Source: Streptantibioticus silvisoli (lineage in GTDB: Bacteria; Actinomycetota; Actinomycetes; Streptomycetales; Streptomycetaceae). Taken from it: a stretch of 64,000 nucleotides of DNA. The position numbers were made by a program, and so were the translations under genes. Positions 53,031-62,906 of this stretch are shown one piece after another (within the stretch, counting starts at the first letter, position 1; the number at the start of each line of letters is the position of its first letter). The notes under the pieces are model-generated. The model was not told where the DNA came from, searched no databases, and saw nothing but the letters and a program-made list of their open reading frames with translations. The DNA lies in contig NZ_JAAGKO020000003.1 of the NCBI RefSeq assembly GCF_027947535.2, forward strand, positions 124,001-188,000. Reading direction: 5' to 3'.

Positions 53031-53929
53031 GCGTCTCCTCCGGTGATGCGGACGTACGCGTCGTCGAGGGTGCGTTCACGGATGCGCAGGCCGGCGACGA
53101 CGATGCCGCCGCGCGCCAGGGTGGCGGTGACCTCGTCGACCACCGGGCCGGCGCCGCTGACCTCGACGGTCCCGCCGGTGCTCACCACCCGTTCCACCGA
53201 CGGCAGCGCGGCCAGCAGGTCCAGGTCGAGCGGCGCGGTGGGCCGGAAGCTGACGGTGACCGGGGTGCCGGTGGCGGCCACCAGGTCGGCGGGGGTGCCC
53301 TCGGCGACGATCCGGCCGCCGTCGAGGACGGCGGCGCGGTCGCACAGCGCGGTGACCTCGTCCATGAGGTGCGAGACCAGCACGACGGTGACCCCGCTGT
53401 CCCGGACGTCGCGCACCAGGTCCCAGGTCTCGCGCCGGCCCTGCGGGTCCAGGCCGGTGGTCAGCTCGTCGAGGAAGACCACCTCGGGGTCGCCGACCAG
53501 GGCCAGGGCGATGAACAGCCGCTGCTTCTGGCCGCCGGACAGCCTGCCGAAGCGGGTGCGGCGCTGGCCGGCCAGCCCCCACTGCTCCAGCAGTTCCCCG
53601 GTGTCGCGCGGCCGGGGGTGGAACGAGGCGTACAGCTCCAGCGCCTCGCCGACCCGCAGGGCGTCCTGGAGCTGGGACTCCTGGAGCTGGATGCCGACCG
53701 AGCGCCGCAGCCGGCGGGTCTGCCGGGCCGGGTCGAGGCCGAGCACCCGGACGGTGCCCGCGTCGGGGGTGCGCATGCCCTCCAGGCACTCCACGGTGGT
53801 GGTCTTGCCCGCGCCGTTCGGCCCGAGCAGACCGAAGATCTCCCCCTGCCGCACGCTGAACGAAACGCCGTCCAGGACCGTCCGGTCGCCGTACCGTTTC
53901 GTGAGGTCCTCGACCGAGATGATCGTCAT
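53027..53929 (-). CDS. ABC transporter ATP-binding protein (DrrA-like)
   Basis: ATPase of 300 residues: Walker A GPNGAGKTT (37-45), signature LSGGQKQR (about 133-140), Walker B VVFLDELTTGLDP and switch VSHLMDE. The C-terminal 80 residues match the DrrA-type regulatory tail. First gene of a four-gene operon: ATPase, permease (four-base overlap), histidine kinase, response regulator. Cargo unknown; drug export or lipid export is common for this type. Confidence 0.92.
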   Translation of the reverse strand: MTIISVEDLTKRYGDRTVLDGVSFSVRQGEIFGLLGPNGAGKTTTVECLEGMRTPDAGTVRVLGLDPARQTRRLRRSVGIQLQESQLQDALRVGEALELYASFHPRPRDTGELLEQWGLAGQRRTRFGRLSGGQKQRLFIALALVGDPEVVFLDELTTGLDPQGRRETWDLVRDVRDSGVTVVLVSHLMDEVTALCDRAAVLDGGRIVAEGTPADLVAATGTPVTVSFRPTAPLDLDLLAALPSVERVVSTGGTVEVSGAGPVVDEVTATLARGGIVVAGLRIRERTLDDAYVRITGGDA

Positions 53930-54213
53930 GCCCCCAACTCCCTCTCCGCTGTGCCCCCGTGGCGTCGCCGCCCTGCGACGTGATCAGCCTCCCGCCCGGA
54001 CCGGGTGCGCCGCGTCGCCCGTCCGGCCACCGTCGGGCGGCGGTCCGGTGGACGACGGCCATCAACCGATCGGTGGATGCGGGGGGCGCCGGGGCCCGGC
54101 CGGGTGAGGGTGCGGGCTGGGCCGGGGCGGGGCGGGGTGCGGGGTGAGGGCGCGGCGGGGGCCGGGGCCGGGGCGGCCCGCCCGGCGCGGTGCGGGGACT
54201 CCCCCGCGGTGGA

Positions 54214-54453
54214 TCAGCTGTTGACGCAGGTGTTGCCGAACGCGGGGTTCAGGATCCCGATGACGTCGATGGTGTTGCCGCAGAGGTTGACCGGGATGTG
54301 GACCGGCACCTGGATGACGTTGCCGGAGATGACACCGGGGGAGCCGGTGGCGGCACCGGTGGCACCGGCGTCGGCCATGGCCAGGCCGGCGGTGCCGGTA
54401 ACGGCGACACCGGCGGCGGCGGACACCATGAGGGCCTTGGCGATACGCGACAT
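54214..54453 (-). CDS. chp: short chaplin
   Basis: Protein of 79 residues: Sec signal peptide (about 1-27, ending AMA-D), then one chaplin domain (about 37-78) with GSPGVISGNVIQVPVHIP, the conserved Cys58 and Cys76 and the NPAFGNTC ending. Short chaplins coat aerial hyphae and spores as hydrophobic amyloid fibres. AAGGA precedes the ATG at 54453. The precise paralogue (E to H type) cannot be assigned, so the letter is left off. It is single, between the ABC operon and the methyltransferase gene. Confidence 0.93.
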   Translation of the reverse strand: MSRIAKALMVSAAAGVAVTGTAGLAMADAGATGAATGSPGVISGNVIQVPVHIPVNLCGNTIDVIGILNPAFGNTCVNS

Positions 54454-54631
54454 ACTCGTAAGTCCTTGTCTGTGTAACGGGCATCGGTCCCGGCCGGGTC
54501 AGCGGTCGGGAGCCTGTTCAACGCGTGAGTCGCGCGTTCGTCGCGGTAGACCCCTCGAACAGGTGACACCCGTCGCACGATCGGCCCAACGTCCTGACGG
54601 GTGAGCCGACCGGCGTGCCGTTTGCCATCGC

Positions 54632-55357
54632 TCAGGCGGACTCCGAGCGCGATCCGGAGCCGGCGCCGGGCACGACGCCGGTGTGCAGGTGGACCACGCC
54701 GCCGTCCAGCGCCCGGTAGGCGACCTTCTGCCAGCCGGCCGCCCCGATGCGCCGGGCCAGCCCCGCCGGGGTGGACCAGGCGCGGATGGATTCGGCCAGG
54801 TAGGAGTACGCGGCGGGGTTGGTGCTGACCCGGCGGCCGATCCACGGCACCGCGTGCCGCAGCCAGAGCCCGAACAGCGCCCGGCACACCGGGTCGGACG
54901 GCATGCTGAACTCGCAGACCACCAGCCGGCCGCCGGGCCGGGTGACCCGGCGCATCTCGGCGAGCGCCGTCCCGGGGTCGGCGATGTTGCGCAGCCCGAA
55001 GGAGATGGTCACGGCGTCGAAGGCGCCGTCGGCGAACGGCAGCCGCCGGCCGTCGCCCACCACGAAGTCCATCGCGGGGTGGCGCCGCCGGCCGACCGAC
55101 AGCATGCCGGGCGAGACGTCGCAGGCGGTCACCCGGGCACCGCGGGCACTGAGCGCCAGGCCGGAGGTGCCGGTGCCCGCCGCGACGTCGAGTATCCGGT
55201 CGCCGGGGCGGGCCCGGGCCGCGGCGGCCATGTGGACGCCCCAGGTGTTCATGCGTCCGAGCCACAGCCGCGACCGCGTGCGGTCGTAGCCGTGGGCGAC
55301 CTCGTCGAACATCGCGACGACCTCGGACGGCACCTTCTCCAGATCTGCTGTGACCAC
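54632..55357 (-). CDS. MenG/UbiE-like SAM-dependent methyltransferase
   Basis: Class I methyltransferase of 241 residues. [19 protein letters not shown] (about 13-31) is the UbiE/MenG start motif, [16 protein letters not shown] the SAM-binding glycine loop, and [25 protein letters not shown] and [15 protein letters not shown] the later conserved blocks. The last step of menaquinone synthesis is the best guess, though Streptomyces genomes contain several related enzymes. The start is GTG at 55357 preceded by GGGGAAG. Divergent from phosphoketolase. Confidence 0.82.
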   Translation of the reverse strand: MVTADLEKVPSEVVAMFDEVAHGYDRTRSRLWLGRMNTWGVHMAAAARARPGDRILDVAAGTGTSGLALSARGARVTACDVSPGMLSVGRRRHPAMDFVVGDGRRLPFADGAFDAVTISFGLRNIADPGTALAEMRRVTRPGGRLVVCEFSMPSDPVCRALFGLWLRHAVPWIGRRVSTNPAAYSYLAESIRAWSTPAGLARRIGAAGWQKVAYRALDGGVVHLHTGVVPGAGSGSRSESA

Positions 55358-55668
55358 GTTCTTCCCCGACCTTGGACGATGGAGCCTCCCACCCTGTCAC
55401 GCGGTGTGCTGGACACCGGTCAACTCCCTGCACAGCACACCGAAGTTGCCGCCCGCCCCCGATCACCGTCGCCCCCGGCACGGCGGGCCGCGGCGGCGCC
55501 GGGTGGCTGGCGGACCGCGCCGGGGGCGGCGCCGGGCGGCCGGCTCCGCGCTCCCGCACCCGGGGGGAATCCGGGCCGGTATCCGCTCGCCCGGTGCGAA
55601 ACGGGGTACCGGGGGCCATATCCGCCGGTGGGCGGCCCGTACCGCATCCGTTTGCAGGGAGGACGAAG
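55358..55668. other. 310-base divergent control region
   Basis: No gene is seen. It contains the inverted repeat GTGTGCTG (55404-55411) and CAGCACAC (55433-55440) with a 21-base spacer, near the methyltransferase side, and a long leader for the phosphoketolase transcript. Confidence 0.4.
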
Positions 55669-58050
55669 ATGGCCCGGACCGCGCCCCGGCACCTGACCGA
55701 CGACGAGCTGGCGACCGTCGACCGGTACTGGCGGGCGGCGAACTACCTGGCGGTCGGGCAGATCTACCTGACCGGCAACCCGCTGCTGACCGAGCCGCTG
55801 CGGCCCGAGCACGTCAAGCCGCGGCTGCTGGGGCACTGGGGGACCTCGCCGGGCCTGAACCTGGTCTACGCGCACCTCAACCGGGTGATCCGGGCCCGTG
55901 ACCTGGACGCCATCCACATCACCGGCCCCGGGCACGGCGGGCCGGCGACGCTGGCGTGCTGCTGGCTGGACGGCAGCTACAGCGACGTCCACCCCGACAT
56001 CCCCCGGGACGGGGAGGGGATGCGGCGGCTGTTCCGGCAGTTCTCCTTCCCCGGCGGGGTGCCCAGCCACGTGGCACCGCAGACGCCCGGCTCGATCCAC
56101 GAGGGCGGGGAGCTGGGCTACTCCCTCAGCCACGCCTACGGCGCCGCGTTCGACAATCCGGGGCTGCTGGTCGCCGCGATCGTCGGGGACGGCGAGGCCG
56201 AGACCGGTCCGCTGGCCACCGGATGGCACGGCAACAAGTTCCTCGACCCGGTGCACGACGGCGCCGTGCTGCCGGTGCTGCACCTGAACGGCTACAAGAT
56301 CGCCAACCCGGCGGTGCTGGCCCGGCTGGACGACGGCGAGCTGGACCATCTGCTGCGCGGCTACGGGCACGAACCGCGCTACGTCGGCGGCGACGACCCG
56401 GCCGCGGTGCACGACGCGCTGGCGGCCGCGCTCGACGACTGCCTGGACCGGATCGCGCAGATCCAGCGGGCGGCGCGCGGTGGCGACAGCTCCGGGCGGC
56501 CGCGCTGGCCGATGATCGTCCTGCGCACCCCGAAGGGCTGGACCGGGCCGGCCGAGGTGGACGGCAAGCCGGTGGAGAACACCTGGCGGGCCCACCAGGT
56601 CCCGCTGTCACGGGTGCGCGACAACCCGGAGCACCTGGCGCAGCTGGAGGCGTGGCTGCGCTCCTACCGCCCGGAGGAGCTGTTCGACGAGCGGGGCCGG
56701 CCGGTCGCCGGCCTGCTGGGCCAGGTGCCGCACGGCGACCGGCGGCTGGGGTCCAACCCGCACGCCAACGGCGGCCGGCTGCTGCGGGCGCTGCCGGTGC
56801 CGGACGTGCGCCGGTACGCGGTGGAGGTGCCGGAGCCGGGCGGCACGCTGCACGAGCCGACGAAGATCCTCGGCGAGGTGCTGCGCGACGTCATGGACGC
56901 CACCGCGGACCGCCGCGACTTCCGGCTGTTCGGCCCGGACGAGACCGCCTCCAACCGGCTGTCGGCGGTGTTCCGGGCCAGCGGGAAGAACTGGCAGGAG
57001 CACCGGTTGGCGACCGATGAGGACCTGAGCCGGGACGGCCGGGTGGTGGAGATGCTCTCCGAGCACAACTGCCAAGGCTGGCTGGAGGGTTACCTGCTCA
57101 CCGGCCGGCACGGGCTGTTCGCCTCCTACGAGGCGTTCATCCACATCGTCACCTCGATGGCCAACCAGCACGCCAAGTGGCTTCAGGTCTCACGGGAGTT
57201 GCCGTGGCGGATGCCGGTCTCCTCGCTCAACTACCTTTTGACGTCGCACGTATGGCGCCAGGACCACAACGGCTTCTCGCACCAGGACCCGGGGTTCATC
57301 GACCACATCGTCAACAAGGACCCGGCCACGATCCGGGTCTACCTGCCGCCGGACACCAACTGCCTGCTGGCGGTGGCCGCCGAGACGCTGGACACCCGGG
57401 ACCTGATCAACGTGGTGGCGGCCGGCAAGCAGCCGACGTTCGACTGGCTGGGCATCGAGGACGCGGTCAACCACGTCGAGCGCGGCGTCAGCGTGTGGGA
57501 CTGGGCCGGCACCGACACCGGCCGGGAACCGCAGGTGGTGCTGGCGGCGGCCGGCGACGTGCCCACCATGGAGATCATGGCGGCGGCCTCCCTGCTGCGC
57601 GCCCACCTGCCGGATCTGGCGGTGCGGGTGGTCAACGTGGTCGACCTGATGCGGCTGATGCCGCGGGAGAGCCACCCGCGCGGCCTGTCCGATGCGTCCT
57701 TCGACGCGCTGTTCACCACGTCGGCGCCGGTGATCTTCGCCTACCACGGCTACCCGTGGCTGATCCACCGGCTGACGTACTCGCGCCACAACCACGGCAA
57801 CCTGCACGTGCGCGGCTACAAGGAGCGCGGGACGACCACCACGCCGTTCGACATGGTGGTGCTCAACGACATGGACCGCTACCGGCTGGTGATGGACGTC
57901 ATCGACCGCACCCCGTCGCTGGCCTCGCGGGCCATCGCGGTGCGCCAGGCGATGGAGGAGAAGCGCAACAAGCACCGCGCGTACGTCCGCGAGCACGGTG
58001 AGGACATGCCCGAGGTGCGCGACTGGTCCTGGGCCAACCCCCTGGGGTGA
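55669..58050 (+). CDS. xfp: xylulose 5-phosphate/fructose 6-phosphate phosphoketolase
   Basis: Thiamine-diphosphate enzyme of 793 residues, the normal size of Xfp, splitting xylulose 5-phosphate to glyceraldehyde 3-phosphate and acetyl phosphate. Landmarks: [58 protein letters not shown] (ThDP-binding), [12 protein letters not shown], and [27 protein letters not shown] is just before the ATG at 55669; an upstream in-frame extension is Arg/Pro-rich and rejected. Divergent from the methyltransferase, terminated by a strong hairpin. It can drain xylose carbon made by XylA and XylB. Confidence 0.95.
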   Translation: MARTAPRHLTDDELATVDRYWRAANYLAVGQIYLTGNPLLTEPLRPEHVKPRLLGHWGTSPGLNLVYAHLNRVIRARDLDAIHITGPGHGGPATLACCWLDGSYSDVHPDIPRDGEGMRRLFRQFSFPGGVPSHVAPQTPGSIHEGGELGYSLSHAYGAAFDNPGLLVAAIVGDGEAETGPLATGWHGNKFLDPVHDGAVLPVLHLNGYKIANPAVLARLDDGELDHLLRGYGHEPRYVGGDDPAAVHDALAAALDDCLDRIAQIQRAARGGDSSGRPRWPMIVLRTPKGWTGPAEVDGKPVENTWRAHQVPLSRVRDNPEHLAQLEAWLRSYRPEELFDERGRPVAGLLGQVPHGDRRLGSNPHANGGRLLRALPVPDVRRYAVEVPEPGGTLHEPTKILGEVLRDVMDATADRRDFRLFGPDETASNRLSAVFRASGKNWQEHRLATDEDLSRDGRVVEMLSEHNCQGWLEGYLLTGRHGLFASYEAFIHIVTSMANQHAKWLQVSRELPWRMPVSSLNYLLTSHVWRQDHNGFSHQDPGFIDHIVNKDPATIRVYLPPDTNCLLAVAAETLDTRDLINVVAAGKQPTFDWLGIEDAVNHVERGVSVWDWAGTDTGREPQVVLAAAGDVPTMEIMAAASLLRAHLPDLAVRVVNVVDLMRLMPRESHPRGLSDASFDALFTTSAPVIFAYHGYPWLIHRLTYSRHNHGNLHVRGYKERGTTTTPFDMVVLNDMDRYRLVMDVIDRTPSLASRAIAVRQAMEEKRNKHRAYVREHGEDMPEVRDWSWANPLG

Positions 58051-58058
58051 CACGGGTG

Positions 58059-58093
58059 TTCGCGGACCGTCCCGGGCGGGGACGGTCCGCGAA
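58059..58093. terminator. 15-base hairpin between convergent genes
   Basis: TTCGCGGACCGTCCC (58059-58073) and GGGACGGTCCGCGAA (58079-58093) pair perfectly with a five-base loop, serving xfp and the P450 gene. Confidence 0.8.
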
Positions 58094-58104
58094 GGGGTGA
58101 AGTA

Positions 58105-59307
58105 CTACCAGGCGACCGGCAGTTCGTGGACGCCGTAGACGGCCATGTCCTCGCGGTAGCGGATGTCCTGCGGGTCGCAGTCCAGCCGCAGGGTCGGCAC
58201 CCGGCGCAGCAGGGTCTCCAGGGCTATCTGCAACTCCACCCGGGCCAGCGGCTGTCCGAGGCACTGGTGGACGCCGAAGCCGAAGGCCAGGTGGCGGCGG
58301 GACTCGGCACGGGTGATGTCGAGTTCGTCGGGGCCGGGGAAGGTGTCGGCGTCGCGGTTGGCGGAGTTGATCATGCACAGCACGCCGTCGCCGGCCCGGA
58401 TGAGCCGGCCGCCGATCTCGACGTCCTCGGCGGCGACCCGCGGCACACCGGTGTGCACGATGCTCAAGAAGCGCAGCAGTTCCTCCACCGCGCCCTTCAT
58501 CAGGGCGGGTTCGGCCCGCAGCTTGGCCAGCTGCTCGGGGTCGCGCAGCAGGGCCAGGGTGGACAGCGCGGTCATGTTGGCGGTGGTCTCGTGACCGGCG
58601 ATCAGCAGCAACAGGCCCATGGCGGCGATCTGTTCGTCGGTCAGCTCACCGCGCTCGACCAGCCCGGAGATGATGCCGTCGTCCGGCTCGGTCCGCTTGC
58701 GGCGTGCCAGGTCGGTGAGGTAGCCGACGAGCGCCTCGCGGGCGTGGTCGATCTCCTCGGCGGTGGAGGCGTTGCGCAGCACGACGCGGCTGTGTTCCTG
58801 GAAGAACTCGTGGTCGGCGTAGTCGACACCGAGCAGCAGGCAGATCACCAGCGACGGGATCGGCAGGGCGTATTCGGCGACCAGGTCGGCGGACGAGCCG
58901 TTGGCGAGCATGCGGTCCAGGAAGTCGTCGACGATCTCCTGGATGCGCGGGCGCAGCGCCTCGGTGCGCTTGATCATGAACTCGGCGGTGAGCATCCGCC
59001 GCAGCCGGCTGTGTTCCGGGTCGTCCATCCGGATGAAGGAGATCTGCCCCTTGGGGACGGCGCGGCGGCCCTGGGTGATGAAGGGGAAACCGGGGCGGTG
59101 GGCCTCGGCGCTGAAGCGGTCGTCACGTAAAACGTTCCGCACGTCCGCGTGCTTGGTGATCATCCAGCACTTGGTGCCGTCCCACAGGCTGACCTGGCTG
59201 ACCGGTTCCTCGATCAGCGCCGCCTGGTGGGCCGGTGGCGGGGAGAAGGGGCAACCGCCCCGGGCGGCGGGGAAGACGAGGGGTTCCGCTGGGCTCGCGG
59301 TGGTCAT
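58105..59307 (-). CDS. cytochrome P450 (CYP105-like)
   Basis: Soluble monooxygenase of 400 residues. FIRMDDPEHSRLRRML (91-106), the I-helix oxygen motif AGHETT (237-242), ExxR (Glu276-Arg279) and the heme loop FGFGVHQCLG with Cys349 are all present; the acid-alcohol pair needed for oxygen activation (Glu-Thr) is intact. No ferredoxin gene adjoins it, so redox partners must come from elsewhere. AAGGAG precedes the ATG at 59307. It is divergent from a MarR gene, suggesting inducible degradation or xenobiotic oxidation. No polyketide or peptide synthase genes are near. Confidence 0.93.
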   Translation of the reverse strand: MTTASPAEPLVFPAARGGCPFSPPPAHQAALIEEPVSQVSLWDGTKCWMITKHADVRNVLRDDRFSAEAHRPGFPFITQGRRAVPKGQISFIRMDDPEHSRLRRMLTAEFMIKRTEALRPRIQEIVDDFLDRMLANGSSADLVAEYALPIPSLVICLLLGVDYADHEFFQEHSRVVLRNASTAEEIDHAREALVGYLTDLARRKRTEPDDGIISGLVERGELTDEQIAAMGLLLLIAGHETTANMTALSTLALLRDPEQLAKLRAEPALMKGAVEELLRFLSIVHTGVPRVAAEDVEIGGRLIRAGDGVLCMINSANRDADTFPGPDELDITRAESRRHLAFGFGVHQCLGQPLARVELQIALETLLRRVPTLRLDCDPQDIRYREDMAVYGVHELPVAW

Positions 59308-59360
59308 CGGGGAGGGCTCCTTCGGGCGGCGTCAGGGCCGGCGGCGGTGCGACGGCCCGT

Positions 59361-59383
59361 GTTACCTAACAAACTCAACTAAT
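59361..59383. promoter_or_regulatory. AT-rich control site between P450 and marR
   Basis: GTTACCTAAC (59361-59370) is an imperfect inverted repeat (GTTA/TAAC), followed by AAACTCAACTAA in a region otherwise GC-rich. It is the likely promoter and MarR-binding site for the divergent pair. Confidence 0.4.
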
Positions 59384-59512
59384 TCCCGGTGCCAAGGTAT
59401 CCGCCGTCCCAGGGGGTGGGGTAGGGGTCAGGGGTCGTTCGCCGCAGGTTGGCCGATTTCGGACGGTGGCTTTCCGCCACGCCGGCGCGGTCGGCGACGC
59501 TACAGTCTCGGC

Positions 59513-60070
59513 ATGCCCGACGCCGCGGACCACCCCGCCCCGGACGACCCCGCCACGGACGCGCTCCAGCAGGTGCTGAGGTCGATGTCCTACCTGATGA
59601 CCCGGCCGTCCGCGCACGTGTGGCTCAGCTCCCGGGCGGGCGTGAGCATCGGGCGTTCGGACGTGCACCTGCTGGACGCGCTCGCCCGCGACGGCGGCAG
59701 CTGCCGGGTCGGCGACCTGGCGGACCGGCTGCTGGTCGAGCCGTCCCACGTCACCCGCCAGGTGGCCGGCCTCCAGGAGCAGGGCCTGGTGGAACGCACC
59801 CCCGACCCCGGGGACCGCCGCGCGCGCAACCTCACGATCACGCCAAAAGGCAGCGACCTGCTGATCCAGCTGCGCCGCATCCACCTCGACGACCTGCGCC
59901 AGGCCCTGCGGGACGTGGACGCCGACGACATCGACGCCACCGTCCGCGTGCTGCGCCGGCTGCTGGAGCGCTACGCGGTCGCGGTCCGCGCCAACGCCCC
60001 GGCCCCGGCGGCGCTCCCCGCCCCGGACGCGGCCGGCGGCACCGCCGGGGGGCCGGCGCCGCGCGGCTGA
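59513..60070 (+). CDS. MarR-family regulator
   Basis: Winged helix regulator of 185 residues, dimeric by family. The recognition part (about 65-95, CRVGDLADRLLVEPSHVTRQV split) and the wing DPGDRRARNLTITPKG are typical. The ATG at 59513 is the first good start; N-terminal residues 1-20 and the C-terminal 25 residues (Pro/Ala-rich) are extensions outside the MarR fold. Opposite the P450 gene, it probably represses that gene and responds to its substrate. Confidence 0.88.
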   Translation: MPDAADHPAPDDPATDALQQVLRSMSYLMTRPSAHVWLSSRAGVSIGRSDVHLLDALARDGGSCRVGDLADRLLVEPSHVTRQVAGLQEQGLVERTPDPGDRRARNLTITPKGSDLLIQLRRIHLDDLRQALRDVDADDIDATVRVLRRLLERYAVAVRANAPAPAALPAPDAAGGTAGGPAPRG

Positions 60071-60162
60071 CGTCGCGGCGGGTGCCCGCGTCCGCGGCCG
60101 GCCTCGGGCGGGGCGCCGCGGCGGCCGGCCGGTGCGCGGTGCGGTGCCGGGGATGGGCGAAC

Positions 60163-61143
60163 ATGGCCGTCATGACGCGTGATACGGCGATCGACGTCCT
60201 GGACGGCCTCGATCAGCGGCTGGTGGCGGCGTTGCAGTGCGACGGACGGCTGAGCGTGGAGCGGGCGGCGCGGGTGCTGGACGTCGGGGTGCGCACCGTG
60301 CGCCGCCGGTGGGCGCGGTTGCGGGAGGACGGCACGCTGTCGGTGGTGGTCCCGCCGCCGGTGCCGGACCTGGCGGCGGTGACGCTGCTGCGGGTGCGGG
60401 TGCTGCGCGGCCGGCTGGCGACGGTGGCCGCCGCGCTGGCCGCCCGCGACGACGTGCCGATGGTGGACGTCTCGGCCACCGGCGACGAGATCAGCGCGGT
60501 CGCGGTGACCGGGCACGCGCCCGGCGAACGCCTGGTGCTGGAGCAGTTGCCGCGCTCCTCGGCGGTGACCTCGGTGACGGCGGCCGCCGTGCTGCACGTC
60601 TTCCGCGACGCGTACGGCTGGCGGCACGACGTGCTCACCGCGCCGGAACGCGCCGCGCTCACCCCCGGCCGGCCTGCCGTACCCGCCGGTGAACTCGACG
60701 ACGTGGACCGTCGGTTGCTGTCGCTGCTGGCGCCGGACGCGCGCAGCCCGGCGGCGGCGCTGGCCGCCGCGTCGGGCCTGCCGGACTCCACGGTGCGGCG
60801 CCGGCTGGCCGCGCTGGCCGCCCGCGGCCGGCTGGCGACCCACGTGCTGATCGACGCGCGGCGGCTGGGGTACGCGGTGGACGCCAACCTGTGGATGCGG
60901 GTGCCGCCGGAGCAACTCGACGCCGCCGGGCGGGCGTTGGCCGCGCATCCGGCGGTGCACGGCGCGCTGGCCACCACCGGCGCGGCCAACCTGCACGCGG
61001 CCGTGTGGCTGCCGGACCTGGCCGCGCTCTACGCGTTCGTCACCCGGGACCTGACCGGCCTGGGCATCCGCTCGGTGGAGACCGTGCTGGTGGGCGAGGC
61101 GGTCAAACGGCCCGGCGCACGGGCGCGTTACCGCTGGTCGTGA
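60163..61143 (+). CDS. Lrp/AsnC-type regulator with two helix-turn-helix units
   Basis: Protein of 326 residues containing two AsnC-like DNA-binding units: about 12-60 (LDQRLVAALQCDGRLSVERA) and about 175-225 (LDDVDRRLLSLLAPDARSPA), each followed by a ligand-binding-like region. This duplicated arrangement is known in Streptomyces. The ATG at 60163 gives MAVMTRD; a second ATG at 60172 is also possible as ribosome sites are weak. It converges on the S53 gene with a good terminator between. Target and ligand are unknown. Confidence 0.85.
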   Translation: MAVMTRDTAIDVLDGLDQRLVAALQCDGRLSVERAARVLDVGVRTVRRRWARLREDGTLSVVVPPPVPDLAAVTLLRVRVLRGRLATVAAALAARDDVPMVDVSATGDEISAVAVTGHAPGERLVLEQLPRSSAVTSVTAAAVLHVFRDAYGWRHDVLTAPERAALTPGRPAVPAGELDDVDRRLLSLLAPDARSPAAALAAASGLPDSTVRRRLAALAARGRLATHVLIDARRLGYAVDANLWMRVPPEQLDAAGRALAAHPAVHGALATTGAANLHAAVWLPDLAALYAFVTRDLTGLGIRSVETVLVGEAVKRPGARARYRWS

Positions 61144-61158
61144 CCGGGGTGCCCGCGG

Positions 61159-61195
61159 CCCGGACCCGGCCGCCGCACGGCAGGCCGGGTCCGGG
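61159..61195. terminator. 13-base hairpin between convergent genes
   Basis: CCCGGACCCGGCC (61159-61171) and GGCCGGGTCCGGG (61183-61195) pair perfectly around an 11-base loop. Confidence 0.7.
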
Positions 61196-61207
61196 CGGGC
61201 GGCGCGG

Positions 61208-62581
61208 TCAGTGCCGCTTCCAGCTCTCCGCCGCCAGCGCCGGCACGAACTTCGCGGCGTCCACGGTGCCGACGCCGCTGGCCAGGTCGTAGCCGGCGAC
61301 GGCCCGGTAGCCGGGGACGGTGCCGTAGCCGTTGTCGGTGCCGTCGTCGATGTCGACAACGCCGCTGTAGTAAGGGGACTTGTCCCGCAGCGCGTACAGC
61401 GCCCGGTGGATGTCGCCGACGCGGTGGCCGGCGGCCTGGTCGGCGAGTGCGACGACGCCGGCGAAGAGCGGACACGACTCACTGGTGCCGCCGTAGACGT
61501 CCCAGCCGGTGGAGGCCGGGTCGAAGCTGGCGTAGACCCACGCGCCGCCGTCGACCGCCGCCGACATCGACACGTCCGGGGTGCCGCGCCAGGCGCCGAC
61601 GATCCCGCGCACGCCGTCCTGGTACGACGGGCGGGTGAAGACGTGGGACGGGCCGCCGCCGCCGGCCCCGAAGTCGTTGTAGACCGAGTCGGGCGCCAGC
61701 CGCCGCCCCTGGTCGTTCAGGTGCAGCTGGGTACCGCCGATCGAGGTGACCAGCGGGTCGGCGGACGGGAAGGAGTTGACCGGGTAGGCGTAGGTGCCGG
61801 CGCCGCTGTCGGTGTCGTCGGTCGCGCCGCCGTCCCCGGAGGAGCCCAGGACGGTCACGTCGTGCGCGGCGGCGTCCTCGAAGGCGTAGCGCAGCCGCAT
61901 GATGCTGGTGTGGTCGCCCTTGGCGAAGCCGGGGAAGGTGTTCTCGGTGGCGCCGAAGCTCTGGCTGATGACGTCGCCGGTGCCCCGGTCGATCAGGGAC
62001 TTCTCCGCCGACATCATCTCCGGCAGGCCGGTGACGCCCTCGGTCTCGGCGACGCCGGTCTCGACCAGCACGATGCTGGCGCCGGGGGCGACGGCGTGCG
62101 CCATCTCCACGTCGAGGGTGGTCTCACCGGCCCAGCCGGTCATGTCGGCGTCGCCCAGGTCGAAGGCCGGCACGTGCCCCCACTTGACCACCCGCACCCG
62201 GGTGCTGGGCATGCCGAACTGCTTGCTGTAGGTGTCCAGGTCGTGCTGGATGGTCGGTGAGCCGAAGGAGTCGACGATGACGATGGTGCGGCCCTCGCCG
62301 GTCACCCCGGAGTCGTAGAGCGCGTCGAGGTCGTAGGCCTTGCGGTACTGCAACGGGGTGTAGCAGTTGATCTTCCACTTCGCCTGGCACTGCTCGATGC
62401 TCACCGGGCTGTCGACGTGCCGCACCAGGTGGTGGCCGGCGATCGCCGGGACCACCTTGACGGCCGGCGTCGCGGCCGCGGGGACGGCGGCCGCGCCCGG
62501 GGGTACGGCGCCGGTCAGCGCGGCGGCGGCCAGGACGGCCGCCGCGGCCGCGGCGCGGGTGCGCGGGCGGGCTCTACGCAT
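61208..62581 (-). CDS. secreted S53 (sedolisin) peptidase, second type
   Basis: Serine-carboxyl peptidase of 457 residues with a Sec signal peptide (about 1-31). CYTPLQYRKAYDL (73-85) is the start block of this subgroup; the triad is Glu153 and Asp157 in GWAGETTLDVEM and Ser367 in GGTSESCP, with oxyanion Asp in SSGDGG (250). Like the other two S53 genes it lacks the large classical prodomain. AAGGAG lies before the ATG at 62581. It is less related to the copies at 24572 and 62907 than those are to each other. Likely an acid-active extracellular protease. Confidence 0.9.
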   Translation of the reverse strand: MRRARPRTRAAAAAAVLAAAALTGAVPPGAAAVPAAATPAVKVVPAIAGHHLVRHVDSPVSIEQCQAKWKINCYTPLQYRKAYDLDALYDSGVTGEGRTIVIVDSFGSPTIQHDLDTYSKQFGMPSTRVRVVKWGHVPAFDLGDADMTGWAGETTLDVEMAHAVAPGASIVLVETGVAETEGVTGLPEMMSAEKSLIDRGTGDVISQSFGATENTFPGFAKGDHTSIMRLRYAFEDAAAHDVTVLGSSGDGGATDDTDSGAGTYAYPVNSFPSADPLVTSIGGTQLHLNDQGRRLAPDSVYNDFGAGGGGPSHVFTRPSYQDGVRGIVGAWRGTPDVSMSAAVDGGAWVYASFDPASTGWDVYGGTSESCPLFAGVVALADQAAGHRVGDIHRALYALRDKSPYYSGVVDIDDGTDNGYGTVPGYRAVAGYDLASGVGTVDAAKFVPALAAESWKRH

Positions 62582-62773
62582 GGGTTCTCCTTCGTCGCGG
62601 TGACGTCGCCCCGGGAGGACCGCCGGCGATCACGTCGGTCCGGACCTGAGCAGAAGACCTGCTGCCTCGGTGCGCCGGTCAACGATCGCCCGTCCCGTCC
62701 CGGTCACCCGTGGCCGGCCACTCCGGCCCGGGGCGGCCCCCGAACGCGGGCCGCGAAGTGCGGCATACGTACC

Positions 62774-62797
62774 CACCGTCACCCTGGATTGACGGTG
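62774..62797. promoter_or_regulatory. inverted repeat upstream of the S53 gene
   Basis: CACCGTCA (62774-62781) and TGACGGTG (62790-62797) form a perfect eight-base inverted repeat with an eight-base spacer, about 195 bases before the S53 ATG. It may be an operator or part of the promoter of that gene. Confidence 0.35.
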
Positions 62798-62815
62798 ACT
62801 CACCGGAATGCCACG

Positions 62816-62847
62816 CGGCCCCGGCCACCCGAGGGTGACCGGGGCCG
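62816..62847 (-). terminator. hairpin after the right-edge S53 gene
   Basis: CGGCCCCGGCCACC (62816-62829) pairs with GGTGACCGGGGCCG (62834-62847) over 14 bases with one G-T type mismatch and a four-base loop, 60 bases past the stop. Confidence 0.6.
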
Positions 62848-62906
62848 GTGTCACGGCTGCCGGGCCGCCGTCCGCGACGGCGCGGCGGCTGCGGGGTGAA
62901 CGGGCG

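Noticed and set aside
58105-59307. Part of a secondary-metabolite cluster
   Set aside because: No polyketide, peptide, terpene or RiPP core genes are found around the P450 or elsewhere in the window.
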